64,000 bases of DNA from Gemmatimonadota bacterium (GCA_041390125.1 JAWKQN010000003.1:1-64000); one strand, 5' to 3'. Counted from the first letter of the stretch, positions 1 through 9,233 are shown. Notes: generated by a model not told the origin, from the letters alone. A program made the numbers and translations.

Positions 1-417
1 GGCTACGTCGGGCTCGTGGGTGAGGCGGTCGGGGCTCGGCTGGACGCGGGCTTCCGCGAGGAGCTGGGGGTGGACCGTCTCGATCGGGACCAGGTGGCCG
101 CCGTCCTGGTCGAGCTCAAGCGCCGCATCGGCGGCGGGTTCTCCGTGGAGCAGCACTCCCCGCGCGAGCTGATCTTCCAGAATCATACCTGCCCGTTCGG
201 AGCGCATGTCCGCGGACGCCCCTCCCTCTGCATGATGACGTCGAACGTCTTCGGCACCATCGCGGCCAACCACCTGGGGTACGCGCGGGTCGAGCTGGAG
301 GAGACGATCGCCGAGGGCGCGCCCGGCTGCCGGATCCGGATCTTCCTGCAGCCCGGCGCCGCACCCGACGGGATCCGGGTGCGCGAGTATTTTGGCGCGT
401 CCGCTGTCGAGGGGTGA
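1..417 (+). CDS. C-terminal part of a Cys-containing transcriptional regulator (COG2345/SufR-like effector domain), 5' end outside window
   Basis: The reading frame is open to the left edge, so only the last 138 residues are seen. The tail contains an NHTCPFG motif, a following SLCMMTS segment and a later GCRIRIF segment. This spacing of cysteines resembles the C-terminal effector domain of COG2345-type HTH regulators such as SufR, where Cys residues hold an Fe-S cluster or metal. The HTH part would lie upstream and is not visible, so the family call is inference. The TGA stop overlaps the GTG start of the next gene (GTGA), indicating translational coupling to a c-di-GMP enzyme. Other Cys-based sensor domains remain possible. 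Confidence 0.5.
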   Translation, partial: GYVGLVGEAVGARLDAGFREELGVDRLDRDQVAAVLVELKRRIGGGFSVEQHSPRELIFQNHTCPFGAHVRGRPSLCMMTSNVFGTIAANHLGYARVELEETIAEGAPGCRIRIFLQPGAAPDGIRVREYFGASAVEG

Positions 418-2573
418 CCGTGGAGCCCGGGCCGTTGCTTCCGCTCGACCTCACGCGCCTCGCCCGCTTCCTGGGGGCGTGCCTGCTGCTCCTCGACGAC
501 GACACGCGCGTCCTGGCCGTGGCCGGGGTGCAGGAACCGCTCTCGCTGCAGCCGGGCGACCGTCTTGTTGAATCCGTGGAAGACCGGGCGGGGCTCGCCG
601 TCCTGCTGGGCCGCTTGCGGCGCACCGGCGAGCCCGTGTTGGCCCGCCTGCACATGGCCGGCGTGGGCTGGGAGGCACGACTCCAGATGGTGGACCGGCG
701 GGAGGGCCGGATCCTGGTGCGTCTGGTGCGCGGAGAGCGGACCGCGTTCACCGCGCTCAATCGCCAGCTGCGGGAGCTCCAGCACCAGCACCGGCGGCTG
801 CAGCGGGATCACCGTACGCTGGCCGAGATCGAGGCCGCGACGCGCGACCTGGCCGAGCGTCTGGCCGCCAGCGAGGCACGCTACCGGAGCCTGGTGGAGC
901 AGAGCCCGCTGCTGATCTGCCGACTCGGCCACGACCTCCTGCCCAGCTACGTGAACCGCGGCTTCGAACGCTTCCTGTCCACCTGGGACGGTGCGGAAGG
1001 CGGTGCGGAGGCCCCCCTCGTGCCACTGACCCTTCCCGCGCCCCTGCTCGACCAGTTGGTCCCCGTTGCCATCGACGTGCTCTCGGATGGGCGTCCGCGG
1101 GACGTGAGCGGGATCGAGCTGGCCGAGCCGACCGGCTCCATCTGGGTCGACTTCCGGGTCGTTCCCGAGCTCGACCAGACGGGACCCGCCACGTCCGTGC
1201 TGTGCATCGGTACGGACGTGACGCAGCGCGTGGACTCGGAGCGTCGGCTGGCGGCCATGGCCATGACCGACGGCCTGACCGGCCTTCCCAACCGTATGCT
1301 GTTCGTGGACCGTCTCGCCGTGGCCCTGAAGCGCCTGGGTCGGGGCGGGTCGGGCGTGGCCGTGCTGTTCCTCGACCTCGACGAGTTCAAGCTCATCAAC
1401 GATTCCGCCGGGCACGAGGCGGGGGATCTCGTCCTGCGCGTCGTGGCGGGTCGGCTGCAGGGCACGGTGCGGGACCAGGACTCGGTGGCGCGGATGGGCG
1501 GTGACGAATTCGTCGTTCTCGCGGAGGACATCCCCCGCGCGGAGGTGCCCGATCTCTGTCGGCGGATCCGGGAGGCCCTGGTCGAGCCGGTGGACGAGCG
1601 CTGGTCGGTCCACGCGAGCGTCGGGTTCGCGTGGACGGACACGCACTGTCCGGGACCGGACCTGATCCGGGACGCCGATGCGGCCATGTACGAGGCCAAG
1701 CGGCGGGGGCGCGACCAGGCGGTGGAGTTCACGCGGGAGCTGCGGACCACCGCCCGGGAGCGCCTACGTGTGGAGGGCGAGCTCCTGGAGACCCTGCACC
1801 GGTCGAGCTTCGCGTTGCACTTCCAACCGATCGTGGACGTCTCGGCGGAGGCCGTCGTGGGCGCCGAGGCGTTGATCCGCTGGCCCCACCGTGGCCAGAT
1901 CCTGCCGCCCGACAGCTTCCTGGGCATCGCCGCCGAGTCGACGCTCATCGGCGCGATCGGCACGTGGGTCCTGCAGAGCGCGATCCGTCACCTCATGCGC
2001 TGGCGCGAAGACGGATCGGTGGACGAACGCTTCGTCCTGCACGTCAATGTGGCCGCCATCCAGCTGGCGGATCCACGCTTCACGGACGAGCTGGTCGAGC
2101 TGCTGGCGGGCATGGGACGCGCGCGGGAGCAGATCTGCCTGGAGATCACCGAGCAGATGCTCCTGTCCGATCACGGGCGCGTCATCCCCAGCGCCATCGA
2201 TCGACTGGGTGAGATGGGCGTGAAGATGGCGCTCGACGACTTCGGCACCGGGTCGTCTTCCCTGGTGCACCTGCGCCGCTACCCCATCGGCGCGGTGAAG
2301 GTGGATCGCTCCTTCGTCGAGCGCCTGCCCGACAGCACCGACGACCGCGCCATCGTGGAGGCCGTGATGGCGATGTCGCGCACACTCTCGCTGGCGGTCG
2401 TGGCCGAGGGGGTGGAGTCGCACGCGCAGAGCGCTCTCCTGCGGCGCGCAGGCTGCACGTTGCAGCAGGGCTTCCTGTTCGGGCGTCCGGTCGGCGCCGA
2501 CGACTTCCTGGCCGCCCACGGCCTGTCCGCCGGTTCCCGCGCCGGCGGACGGGACGGCGCGACGACCGCCTGA
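414..2573 (+). CDS. PAS-GGDEF-EAL protein (c-di-GMP cyclase/phosphodiesterase)
   Basis: This 719-residue protein probably makes and/or degrades cyclic di-GMP. The order is an N-terminal sensor-like region (1-110), a short coiled coil (about 110-150), a PAS domain (about 150-270), GGDEF and EAL. The cyclase signature GGDEF is intact at residues 362-366, and an RxxD inhibitory site (353-356) sits five residues before it. The EAL half keeps EAL (485-487), EITE, DDFGTG, the catalytic Lys in VKVDRS, EGVE and the closing QG, so both activities look possible; one may dominate. No signal peptide or membrane segment is seen, so it should be cytoplasmic. The GTG start overlaps the upstream regulator's stop, so the regulator may sense a ligand that controls this enzyme. 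Confidence 0.93.
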   Translation: MTVEPGPLLPLDLTRLARFLGACLLLLDDDTRVLAVAGVQEPLSLQPGDRLVESVEDRAGLAVLLGRLRRTGEPVLARLHMAGVGWEARLQMVDRREGRILVRLVRGERTAFTALNRQLRELQHQHRRLQRDHRTLAEIEAATRDLAERLAASEARYRSLVEQSPLLICRLGHDLLPSYVNRGFERFLSTWDGAEGGAEAPLVPLTLPAPLLDQLVPVAIDVLSDGRPRDVSGIELAEPTGSIWVDFRVVPELDQTGPATSVLCIGTDVTQRVDSERRLAAMAMTDGLTGLPNRMLFVDRLAVALKRLGRGGSGVAVLFLDLDEFKLINDSAGHEAGDLVLRVVAGRLQGTVRDQDSVARMGGDEFVVLAEDIPRAEVPDLCRRIREALVEPVDERWSVHASVGFAWTDTHCPGPDLIRDADAAMYEAKRRGRDQAVEFTRELRTTARERLRVEGELLETLHRSSFALHFQPIVDVSAEAVVGAEALIRWPHRGQILPPDSFLGIAAESTLIGAIGTWVLQSAIRHLMRWREDGSVDERFVLHVNVAAIQLADPRFTDELVELLAGMGRAREQICLEITEQMLLSDHGRVIPSAIDRLGEMGVKMALDDFGTGSSSLVHLRRYPIGAVKVDRSFVERLPDSTDDRAIVEAVMAMSRTLSLAVVAEGVESHAQSALLRRAGCTLQQGFLFGRPVGADDFLAAHGLSAGSRAGGRDGATTA

Positions 2574-2598
2574 GGCTGGCTGCCGAACGGGTGCAGCG

Positions 2599-3078
2599 TC
2601 AGCCGCGCGGCGGGCTCTGCCACAGGACGTGCAGGATCTTCCAGCGTCCGTCCACCTTGGCGAGCTGCAGGTAGTCGCTGCCCCAGAACGCGGTCACCTT
2701 CACCGCCGCGGTCTGGTCGAGCAGGTCCAGGATCTCGACCTCCTTGGGTGCGTCCGCCGGCGCGGTGCGCCCGGTGGAGTTCACGCGCTCGGCGTAGTCC
2801 AACATCTGCTGGAAGCTCATGGGCTCGCCCGTGTACGTCGACGCGTCCCGGGGCACGAAGTAGCCGTACTTGACCACGTCGGGGCTGATGCCGCGCCGGA
2901 GCTTGGCCTCGTCGCCCTCGTAGAAGCCCTCGAGATAGTCCAGCGCGGCCCGCTCCACCGCGGCCCGCTCTCCGTGCGCCGCCTCTTCGTGCGCCTGCGC
3001 CACGAGCGGCGTGGCGCCCGCGAGCGCCAGCAGTGCCAGTCGAATCCCCAGCCGGGTCCCCGCCGTCCGTCCCCGCAT
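2599..3078 (-). CDS. Exported NTF2-like (putative lumazine-binding/SnoaL-like) protein
   Basis: A 159-residue protein with a cleavable signal peptide (hydrophobic stretch ending in LVAQA, about residues 1-29). The mature part follows the NTF2-like fold: N-terminal helices with a YLEGFYEGDE segment, a PDVVKYGYF strand, and a closing strand that reads GRWKILHVLW. This pattern is typical of the putative lumazine-binding / DUF4440 group, which are small periplasmic ligand-binding or enzyme-like proteins of mostly unknown role. The ATG is preceded by GGAGG at five bases, which fixes the start. It converges with the GGDEF-EAL gene and stands alone on its strand. The specific ligand is unknown. Confidence 0.75.
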   Translation of the reverse strand: MRGRTAGTRLGIRLALLALAGATPLVAQAHEEAAHGERAAVERAALDYLEGFYEGDEAKLRRGISPDVVKYGYFVPRDASTYTGEPMSFQQMLDYAERVNSTGRTAPADAPKEVEILDLLDQTAAVKVTAFWGSDYLQLAKVDGRWKILHVLWQSPPRG

Positions 3079-3144
3079 CCCGTCCTCCCTGGTTCCACCG
3101 TGAGCCGGCGCCGGAGGGCCCGGCCGCCCGCGGGCCGGGGCGGA

Positions 3145-4155
3145 CTAGACGTCCACCCGCGCCCCGTTCGCCCGAGCCGATACGTAGAGCGCCTCGATGG
3201 CTTTCAGGTTGAGCGCAGCCTCGCGGGCGTCGTAGCGGAACGGACGGCCGTCCCGTACGTGGTCGACGAAGTGCTCCACCATGCGCTGGTATTCGTCCGC
3301 GCCCGTGACCAGGTGGTCCGTACGACCTTCCCGGCCCCGGTGCTCCTCGAGGACCACGTCCGCCGTGCCGGGCAGGAACGCCTGCGGGACCCTGAGCCAC
3401 GCGTCCGTCCCCGCGACCTCCACCTGCTCGTAGCGCTCCAGCGTCAAGGCGCAGTCGAAGCGGGCCACGACCCCGTTCGCGAAGAACAGGGTGCCGGTGA
3501 GCGCCTCGTCCACCCCGCGCTCCGTCCAGGTGGCGCTGGCTTGCACCGCCACCGGTTCGGCGCCTGCCACCGTGCGACTCACGTTGACGCAGTAGCAGCC
3601 GACGTCCCGGAGCGCGCCTCCGCCCAGGTCCGGATCGAGCCGGATGTTGTCCGCGCTCCGCAACCGGAACGTGAACGCGCTCCGGATCACGCGCACCTCT
3701 CCCACCGCTCCCGACCGTACCAGCTCCAGCAACCGCTCCGTCCGCGGATGGAAGCGGTACATGAACGCTTCCATCAGACGCACGCCGTGCGCACGCGCGA
3801 CGCGGTCCATGTCCAGGCATTCGCGGGCGCCGAGCCCCAACGGCTTCTCGCAGAGCACGTGCTTGCCGGCCTCCAGCGCGCGCACGGTCCACTCCAGGTG
3901 CAGGCTGTTCGGCAACGGGACGTACAGCGCGTCCACGTCGGGATCGTCCAGCAGCGCTTCGTAGGAGCCGAGCGCGCGCGGGACCCCGTTGGCCTCCGCG
4001 AAGGTGCGGGCGCGCTCCAGGTCCCGGCTGGCGACGGCGGACAGCACGCCGTTGCTGGAGGCGCGGATCGCCGGGATCACCGCCGCCCGCCCGATGTTGG
4101 CGGTGGAGAGAATGCCCCAGCGCAGGGGTGGGTCCGCGGAAGGGGATGCCGTCAC
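3145..4155 (-). CDS. Gfo/Idh/MocA family NAD(P)-dependent oxidoreductase
   Basis: A 336-residue dehydrogenase of the glucose-fructose oxidoreductase/inositol dehydrogenase family. The Rossmann fold begins directly at the N-terminus (WGILSTANIG), and the family EKP motif is present in CEKPLG, with its conserved Lys. The C-terminal half has the expected open beta-sheet domain (ALRDVGCYCVN and following). The start chosen is the GTG at 4155; a longer frame exists upstream, but it would overlap the next gene and adds only Arg-rich sequence unlike the family. It lies 25 bases downstream of a second member of the family on the same strand, so the two are probably co-transcribed and act on related sugar or cyclitol substrates. 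The substrate cannot be read from sequence. Confidence 0.88.
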   Translation of the reverse strand: MTASPSADPPLRWGILSTANIGRAAVIPAIRASSNGVLSAVASRDLERARTFAEANGVPRALGSYEALLDDPDVDALYVPLPNSLHLEWTVRALEAGKHVLCEKPLGLGARECLDMDRVARAHGVRLMEAFMYRFHPRTERLLELVRSGAVGEVRVIRSAFTFRLRSADNIRLDPDLGGGALRDVGCYCVNVSRTVAGAEPVAVQASATWTERGVDEALTGTLFFANGVVARFDCALTLERYEQVEVAGTDAWLRVPQAFLPGTADVVLEEHRGREGRTDHLVTGADEYQRMVEHFVDHVRDGRPFRYDAREAALNLKAIEALYVSARANGARVDV

Positions 4156-4180
4156 GGGCGCCTGGTCGGTGGGAGGGGCG

Positions 4181-5371
4181 TCAGAACGGGCTGGCCGGCA
4201 GCGTGCCACCGTCCTCGCCCAGGGGCAGCGGGACCCAGCGATGCTGGCGGTGCGACAGCGCGACCGCGTTGATGATCTCCTGGACGCGCGCACTCTGGGC
4301 GAAGTTGCCCTGATTCACGCTTCCCCCGTCCGTGATCTCCTGCAGGAAGTTGTGCACGAGGTTTCCGTAGAAGGCCGCGCCCCACGCGTCACCCTCCTGG
4401 TAGCCGGGTGGGAAGTAGCGCTCCGGGATCTCGAACGGCACGAACTCCACGGCATCGGGCTTGGCGCCGTGCAGCGTCTGGATGACGCCGAACTCCTCTA
4501 CCAGCCGGACGATCAGCGCACCCTCCGAACCATAGATGCGGGCCTCGATGCCCGGGTAGTTGCCGACCGTCACGTACGAGGACTGCATGGAGAAGAGCGC
4601 GCCGTTCGCGGCCTCGCCCATGAACATGTCCGCGTCGTCGATATGGATGCGCTCGCGCTCGGTGTCGAGGTTGGTCCGGCGCCGGTAGGGCACCATGTTG
4701 GCGAGGATGCCCACCACCTGCGTGAGGTCGGCGCCGACGCACTCGAGCCCGATGTCGATCGTGGGCGCGCCATACCCTTCCAACGACGACACCGTGATGC
4801 CCTCCCGACTCGTGTCCGTTCCCCAGGGCGCCTCCCCCACCGGTCGGGTCTTGTGGATGCGCTTGTCCATGGGGTTGTCCGGGTCCAGCCACTGCGAGTT
4901 CTGCTCGTAGCCGTTGAAGATGAACGGCTGCCCGATGAACCCCTGCCGGATGAGGTCGAACATGTACATCACCGCGGGCGCATAGCGGAACGTCAGGCCC
5001 ACCTTGGTCTTCAGGCCCTTGGACTCCGCGAGCTTCTGCGCTCTCCAGACGTCGCGGAAATCGTGGCACACCGGCTTCTCCACCAGGCAGTGCTTTCCCG
5101 CCTCCAAGGTGGCGAACACGAGATCCTGATGGTCGCCCCGCGTCACGATGTCGATGACGTCGATGTCGTCCCGCGCGAGCAGGGCTTCGGGGTCGGTCAG
5201 GACGTCGGGGATGTCCCACTGGCCGGCGCGCGTGCGGGCCAGCTCCTCGTCCAGGTCGCACAGAGCGACGAGATCACACAGGGGGGAGCGGTGGAAGCCG
5301 GGCAGGTGGGCGGTGTTGGACCAGCGGCCGGCGCCGATCACACCGACGCGCAGGCGGTCGGGCATGTTCAT
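4181..5371 (-). CDS. Gfo/Idh/MocA family NAD(P)-dependent oxidoreductase
   Basis: A 396-residue cytoplasmic dehydrogenase. It has an N-terminal Rossmann motif (VGVIGAGRW), the EKP motif (LVEKPVCHD) with its conserved Lys, and a C-terminal substrate domain with a GSEGALIV strand typical of the family. It is longer than its downstream partner because of an insertion around residues 160-210 rich in Trp, Asp and Asn. The start is ATG at 5371; a second ATG lies two codons inside. It follows a strong terminator belonging to the M20 gene, so its own promoter should lie in the short 5372-5434 gap or within the terminator read-through. Likely role: oxidation or reduction of a sugar derivative together with the next gene. 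Confidence 0.9.
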   Translation of the reverse strand: MNMPDRLRVGVIGAGRWSNTAHLPGFHRSPLCDLVALCDLDEELARTRAGQWDIPDVLTDPEALLARDDIDVIDIVTRGDHQDLVFATLEAGKHCLVEKPVCHDFRDVWRAQKLAESKGLKTKVGLTFRYAPAVMYMFDLIRQGFIGQPFIFNGYEQNSQWLDPDNPMDKRIHKTRPVGEAPWGTDTSREGITVSSLEGYGAPTIDIGLECVGADLTQVVGILANMVPYRRRTNLDTERERIHIDDADMFMGEAANGALFSMQSSYVTVGNYPGIEARIYGSEGALIVRLVEEFGVIQTLHGAKPDAVEFVPFEIPERYFPPGYQEGDAWGAAFYGNLVHNFLQEITDGGSVNQGNFAQSARVQEIINAVALSHRQHRWVPLPLGEDGGTLPASPF

Positions 5372-5386
5372 CCAGGGTGAAAGAAA

Positions 5387-5414
5387 GGCGCCGGGCGCGA
5401 CTGCGCCCGGCGCC
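5387..5414 (-). terminator. Rho-independent terminator of the M20 amidohydrolase gene
   Basis: A perfect 12-bp stem (5387-5398 with 5403-5414) closes a 4-base loop. On the minus strand it is followed at once by TTTCTTTC. It lies 20 bases past the M20 stop and just before the next minus-strand gene, so it is placed to end transcription of the M20 gene. Confidence 0.85.
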
Positions 5415-5434
5415 TGCGGGGGACCGTCACCGCC

Positions 5435-7060
5435 TCAGCGTCCGTCCTGTTCGCTGACCGGACGGGAACGCACGGTGGGATACTCGATCCCGAGCTGCTC
5501 CAGGTAGCTGGAGAAGCGGGAGGGATCGTAGTAGTACTGCCGCATCTCCGGCCGCCAGCGCGCCATGATGTCCTCGTTGAGCCAGATGGCGGGCTGGTCC
5601 GTGGGCGAGATGAACGGGATGTACGTCTGCTCCTTGGTCTGCACGTTGTTGAAGTAGTCCCAGGCGTCCGCGACGATCTGCGGCTGGAGAAGCAGGTCCA
5701 GCAGGGTCAGGGCCTGCACCTTGGCACCGGCCAGGGCGCCCTTGTGGGCGATCGGCGTGGCCATGGCGATCCCGTTGGCCCAGTTGTGGCCGGGCCCGCC
5801 GGGGATGTTGGATGGATAGCGCAGCGTCACCGTGGGCATGTTCCACGAGATGTCGCCGATGTCGTCGGAGCCGCCGCCCAGGGAGCGCTCCAGGTCGACC
5901 GGGCCGTCGAGCGAGTCGATCTGGGTGGCGAGCCCGTCCTCGTCCACGCCCAGCTCGCGCTGGAGGCCGCGGGCCAGGGTCTGGTCGGCCTCGTCCCATT
6001 CCGGCAACCCGACGCGCTGGATGTTGCGATAGGTGGCCTCGGCCACCGGCTTGCTGAAGTGGCGGCCCCAGGCGGCCCCCACCGTCATGATGGTGTCCAC
6101 CTCCGTGCCGGTCATGAGCGCGGCGCCCTCCGCCATCTTCACGGCGGCGTCGTACATGGCCTTGGTGCGCTCGTAGTCCCGCTCGCGGAAGTAGAACCAG
6201 ATGGTGGCCGTCTGCGGCACCACGTTGGGCTGGTCCCCGCCGTCGACGATGATGTAGTGCGAGCGGGCGGCGGGCTGCAGGTGCTCACGCTTGAACTCCC
6301 ACGCCTGCGCCATCAGCATGACCGCGTCCAGCGCCGAGCGCCCGCGCCAGGGCGCGCCGGCGGAGTGGGCCGTCTCGCCGCTGAAGCGGAACTGCACCGA
6401 CCACAGCGCGTTGCCGCCCGCCTGTCCCCACGACATGCCGAAGTTGGAGCCGACGTGCGTGAACAGGTTCACGTCCACGTCCTCGAAGATCCCTTCGCGC
6501 ACGAAGAACGCCTTCGACGCCACCTGCTCTTCGGCCACGCCGGGCCAGATGAGGAGGGTGCCGGGGATGTTCTCCCGCTCCATGATCTCCTTCACCGCGA
6601 GCGCCGCCACGATGTTGACGGCCTGACCGGAGTTGTGGCCCTCGCCGTGGCCGGGTGCCATGGAGACGATGGCCTCGCGGTAGCCGACACCGGGCTTCTG
6701 GTTGGATTGCGGGATGCCGTCCACGTCGGAGCCCAGCGCGATCACGGGCTCTCCCGAGCCCCAGCGGGCCGTCCAGGCCGACGGCATGCCGGCCACGCCC
6801 AGCTCGATCTGGAAGCCCTCCTGCTCCAGGAGACCCGTCAGGTACTTCTGGGTCTCGAACTCCTGCATGCCCAGCTCGCCGAACGAGTAGAGCATGTCCA
6901 CGATCTCCTGGACCATCTTGGAGCGCTCCTGCACCAGCTCGAGGGCTTCGTCCTTGAGCCGGTTGAGGCGCCGGTCGGCCCGTTGGGCCGACAGCAGTCC
7001 GGGGGTGATCACCATCGCGAGGGCACACAACCACAGAGCCCGCGGGGCGGACGCGCGCAT
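5435..7060 (-). CDS. M20 family amidohydrolase, AbgB-like, exported
   Basis: A 541-residue metallohydrolase of the M20 family, closest in character to the B subunit of p-aminobenzoyl-glutamate hydrolase. Residues 1-25 form a signal peptide (LLSAQ cleavage region). The metal-binding region includes GHGEGHNSG (with the usual Asp in GSDVDGIP before it), the acidic pair in GVAEEQ, and the AbgB-type segment GGSDDIGDISW near the C-terminus. A lid/dimerization domain lies in the middle, including GETAHSAG. Start supported by GGAGG seven bases before the ATG. The export signal suggests hydrolysis of an amide or peptide-like compound in the periplasm, unlike cytoplasmic E. coli AbgB. The exact substrate is not deducible. 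Confidence 0.88.
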   Translation of the reverse strand: MRASAPRALWLCALAMVITPGLLSAQRADRRLNRLKDEALELVQERSKMVQEIVDMLYSFGELGMQEFETQKYLTGLLEQEGFQIELGVAGMPSAWTARWGSGEPVIALGSDVDGIPQSNQKPGVGYREAIVSMAPGHGEGHNSGQAVNIVAALAVKEIMERENIPGTLLIWPGVAEEQVASKAFFVREGIFEDVDVNLFTHVGSNFGMSWGQAGGNALWSVQFRFSGETAHSAGAPWRGRSALDAVMLMAQAWEFKREHLQPAARSHYIIVDGGDQPNVVPQTATIWFYFRERDYERTKAMYDAAVKMAEGAALMTGTEVDTIMTVGAAWGRHFSKPVAEATYRNIQRVGLPEWDEADQTLARGLQRELGVDEDGLATQIDSLDGPVDLERSLGGGSDDIGDISWNMPTVTLRYPSNIPGGPGHNWANGIAMATPIAHKGALAGAKVQALTLLDLLLQPQIVADAWDYFNNVQTKEQTYIPFISPTDQPAIWLNEDIMARWRPEMRQYYYDPSRFSSYLEQLGIEYPTVRSRPVSEQDGR

Positions 7061-7092
7061 CGAATCTCCTCCGTGAAACGGCGAATGCGGAA

Positions 7093-7118
7093 CCGGGCCG
7101 GCGGCGGAGCCGGCCCGG
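7093..7118 (-). terminator. Hairpin terminator after the BACON-repeat lipoprotein gene
   Basis: A perfect 10-bp GC stem (7093-7102 with 7109-7118) and 6-base loop lie between the lipoprotein stop (7179) and the M20 start (7060). On the minus strand it is followed by TTCCGCATT, so the T-tract is weak. It is a probable but not ideal intrinsic terminator. Confidence 0.5.
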
Positions 7119-7178
7119 GGGTAGGATGCGGTGGGGGTCCCCGACGGGCAAGCGCGGGCGGCCCGGCGGCGTCGGACC

Positions 7179-9134
7179 TCAGGAGGGCGGGGGCTCCACC
7201 ACCAGCGTCACGCGCATCGCACGCGGGCTGTTCACCACCGCGGGCGCGGACGACGCGACGAGCACCCAGGCCTCGTAGCGGCCGGGCGCCAGGCCGCTCG
7301 CGTCGGCGGTCACGACCAGGTCGGCCGGGTCGTCCGTGCGCGAGAGCCCCGCGCCCAACCATCCGGCGGCGCCCTGCGTGTGGTGGATCGCGCGCACCGA
7401 CAGGTCCGCGAGACCGCCGCCCCCGGAGTTCAGCACCCGGATCGTGCGCGAGACCGGTGTGGGGTCGCCCGCGGCCGCCGTCAGGTCGACCTGCGACGGA
7501 GACAGCGCGATCCGCGGCGGGCCCGCGACCTCCAGCACCACCGGAACCTCGAGGGGCGGACCCGAGCCGCTCCCCACCCGGACGACGGCGCGGTGGACCC
7601 CGGCCGGCAGGTCCCGGGTCACCTCGACGCGCAACACGGATGGGGTCGAGGCGCTCGTCAGGCTCGTCGCGAGCCAGCCGACGGGCCCGGAGCCCCAGTC
7701 GAGGTCCAGCGCCAGGTCGCTGACCGGGCTCGCGCTCGAGATCCGCAGGGCCTGAGCCGCCGGGCGGGCTCCGCCCGCGCTGGCGCGGAAGACCACGGAG
7801 TCGGGTGTGGCAACCAGCCCGCTGGGGGCCGGGAGCACGTCCAGGTGGACCGGTAGGAGCAGCGGCCCGCCCGCGGCGCCGGGCGAGGAGACCTGCACCA
7901 CGGCGTCGTACGCACCCGGGCTGAGCGTCGGCGTCGAGATCCGGAGCGACAGCGTCGCCGGCGTGCTCGTGGTCGACAGTGTCGCCGCCACCCACCCGCT
8001 GGGCTGCCCTGCTTCGTGCTGGATCTGGACCGCGAGCCCGCCAAGCGTGGCGCCGCTCGCGGTGGCGAGGGCGACGTCGGTGGGGCCGGGCCGCGTCCCG
8101 CCGAGGGTCCAGGTCCAGTCCACGGCGACGGGTGCTCCGCGCAGGCGCTCACTCGAGGTCGGGCGGACGGTGAGCACGACCGGGATGCGGAGCGGGCTGT
8201 TGGCGGCGCCCTCGGCGTCCAGCCGCACCTGGGCCCTGTGCACCCCGGGCGATAGAGCGCCGGCGTCCGCGCGCAGCGAGAGCGTGGCGGGGGCGGTGGT
8301 CGCGGACAGCGTCGCCTCCAGCCAGGCCGGCGCGGTGCCCGTCGCGTCCTCGAGCGTCGCGGAGAGGCCCTCGAGCACCTCGCCACCCGCGTTCGTCACC
8401 TCCACCTGGGCCCGTGCCGTACCCCCTTGGTCCAGCGTGAACGCGACGTCGCCGGGCGCGACTGCGAGGAGCGCCGGCTCCGGCTGCACCGAGAGCGAGA
8501 CGAGGATCTGCGCATCGGGACGATCGGGCGCGCTCACCCGCACGGTGGCGCCGTAGATCCCGGTAGGCAGGGCTTCCGCGGAGGCCCGCAGCACGAGGGT
8601 GGTGGGCGTGGCGGACGACGCCAGGGAGGCATCGAGCCATCCCGTGGGCTGCCCCGGCGCATGGACGATCCGCGTCGCCACGAGGTCCACCGGCTCGCCA
8701 CCGCGGGCCGTGACCGCGAAGCTTTGCGGGCCCGATGTCTGGCCCCGCACGCGGGCGGTGAAGACCGCCGACGTCCGGTCGGTCAGCAGCGCCGGACCCG
8801 CGGCGACGGTCACGTCGGCCACGCCCTCCACGCCACCCAGGCGACCGGTGATGCGGGCGGAGCCCGTTCGCACGGCGATGACGGTGCCGTCCGGGGTCAC
8901 GGGCACCGATGCGGGATCCGAGCTGGTCCACAGGACGCCCGTGGTGGGCAGCGAAGCGCCGTCGCCGGAGCGCACCTGCGCCTCCAGCTGCACCGCGTCC
9001 CCGACCACCAGCGCCAGCTCGGCGGGCGAGAGGATCACGGCATCGACGGCGAGCGGTGCGACGGTGACGTCGTCGCACGCGCCGGATGCGAGGCAGGACA
9101 GCAGTGCGAGCGGTGCGCGCAGCGATCGAAGCAT
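7179..9134 (-). CDS. Surface lipoprotein with Big_2-like and repeated BACON-like domains
   Basis: A 651-residue predicted lipoprotein: signal peptide with lipobox LASGAC (Cys at residue 20). Residues about 30-115 resemble a bacterial Ig-like Big_2 domain (LVVGDAVQLEAQV and a TPDGTVIAVRTGSARIT segment). The rest is about five repeats of 95-110 residues. Each has a WL.A.LS...TP.TL.LR core, then a LSPGVYDA-type turn and a VRV strand, which resembles BACON-like beta-sandwich modules. No catalytic motif is seen. Likely a cell-surface or periplasmic adhesion, binding or scaffold protein. A related repeat occurs in the lipoprotein at 61460-63301. It follows the Opp operon on the same strand after 99 bases; any operon link is unproven. 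Confidence 0.7.
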   Translation of the reverse strand: MLRSLRAPLALLSCLASGACDDVTVAPLAVDAVILSPAELALVVGDAVQLEAQVRSGDGASLPTTGVLWTSSDPASVPVTPDGTVIAVRTGSARITGRLGGVEGVADVTVAAGPALLTDRTSAVFTARVRGQTSGPQSFAVTARGGEPVDLVATRIVHAPGQPTGWLDASLASSATPTTLVLRASAEALPTGIYGATVRVSAPDRPDAQILVSLSVQPEPALLAVAPGDVAFTLDQGGTARAQVEVTNAGGEVLEGLSATLEDATGTAPAWLEATLSATTAPATLSLRADAGALSPGVHRAQVRLDAEGAANSPLRIPVVLTVRPTSSERLRGAPVAVDWTWTLGGTRPGPTDVALATASGATLGGLAVQIQHEAGQPSGWVAATLSTTSTPATLSLRISTPTLSPGAYDAVVQVSSPGAAGGPLLLPVHLDVLPAPSGLVATPDSVVFRASAGGARPAAQALRISSASPVSDLALDLDWGSGPVGWLATSLTSASTPSVLRVEVTRDLPAGVHRAVVRVGSGSGPPLEVPVVLEVAGPPRIALSPSQVDLTAAAGDPTPVSRTIRVLNSGGGGLADLSVRAIHHTQGAAGWLGAGLSRTDDPADLVVTADASGLAPGRYEAWVLVASSAPAVVNSPRAMRVTLVVEPPPS

Positions 9135-9233
9135 GAGGCGGTCTGAAGCGGCGAGGCGGGACCGGCGCGCTGCCGGTGCTCGTCTGTGGTACGCCGCGCA
9201 GACGCGAACGGATCGTCCGGCCGCGCGCGGGCC

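Noticed and set aside
183..1646. A 487-residue minus-strand frame opposite the GGDEF-EAL gene
   Set aside because: Low-complexity His/Arg/Gln-rich shadow of a clear plus-strand gene.
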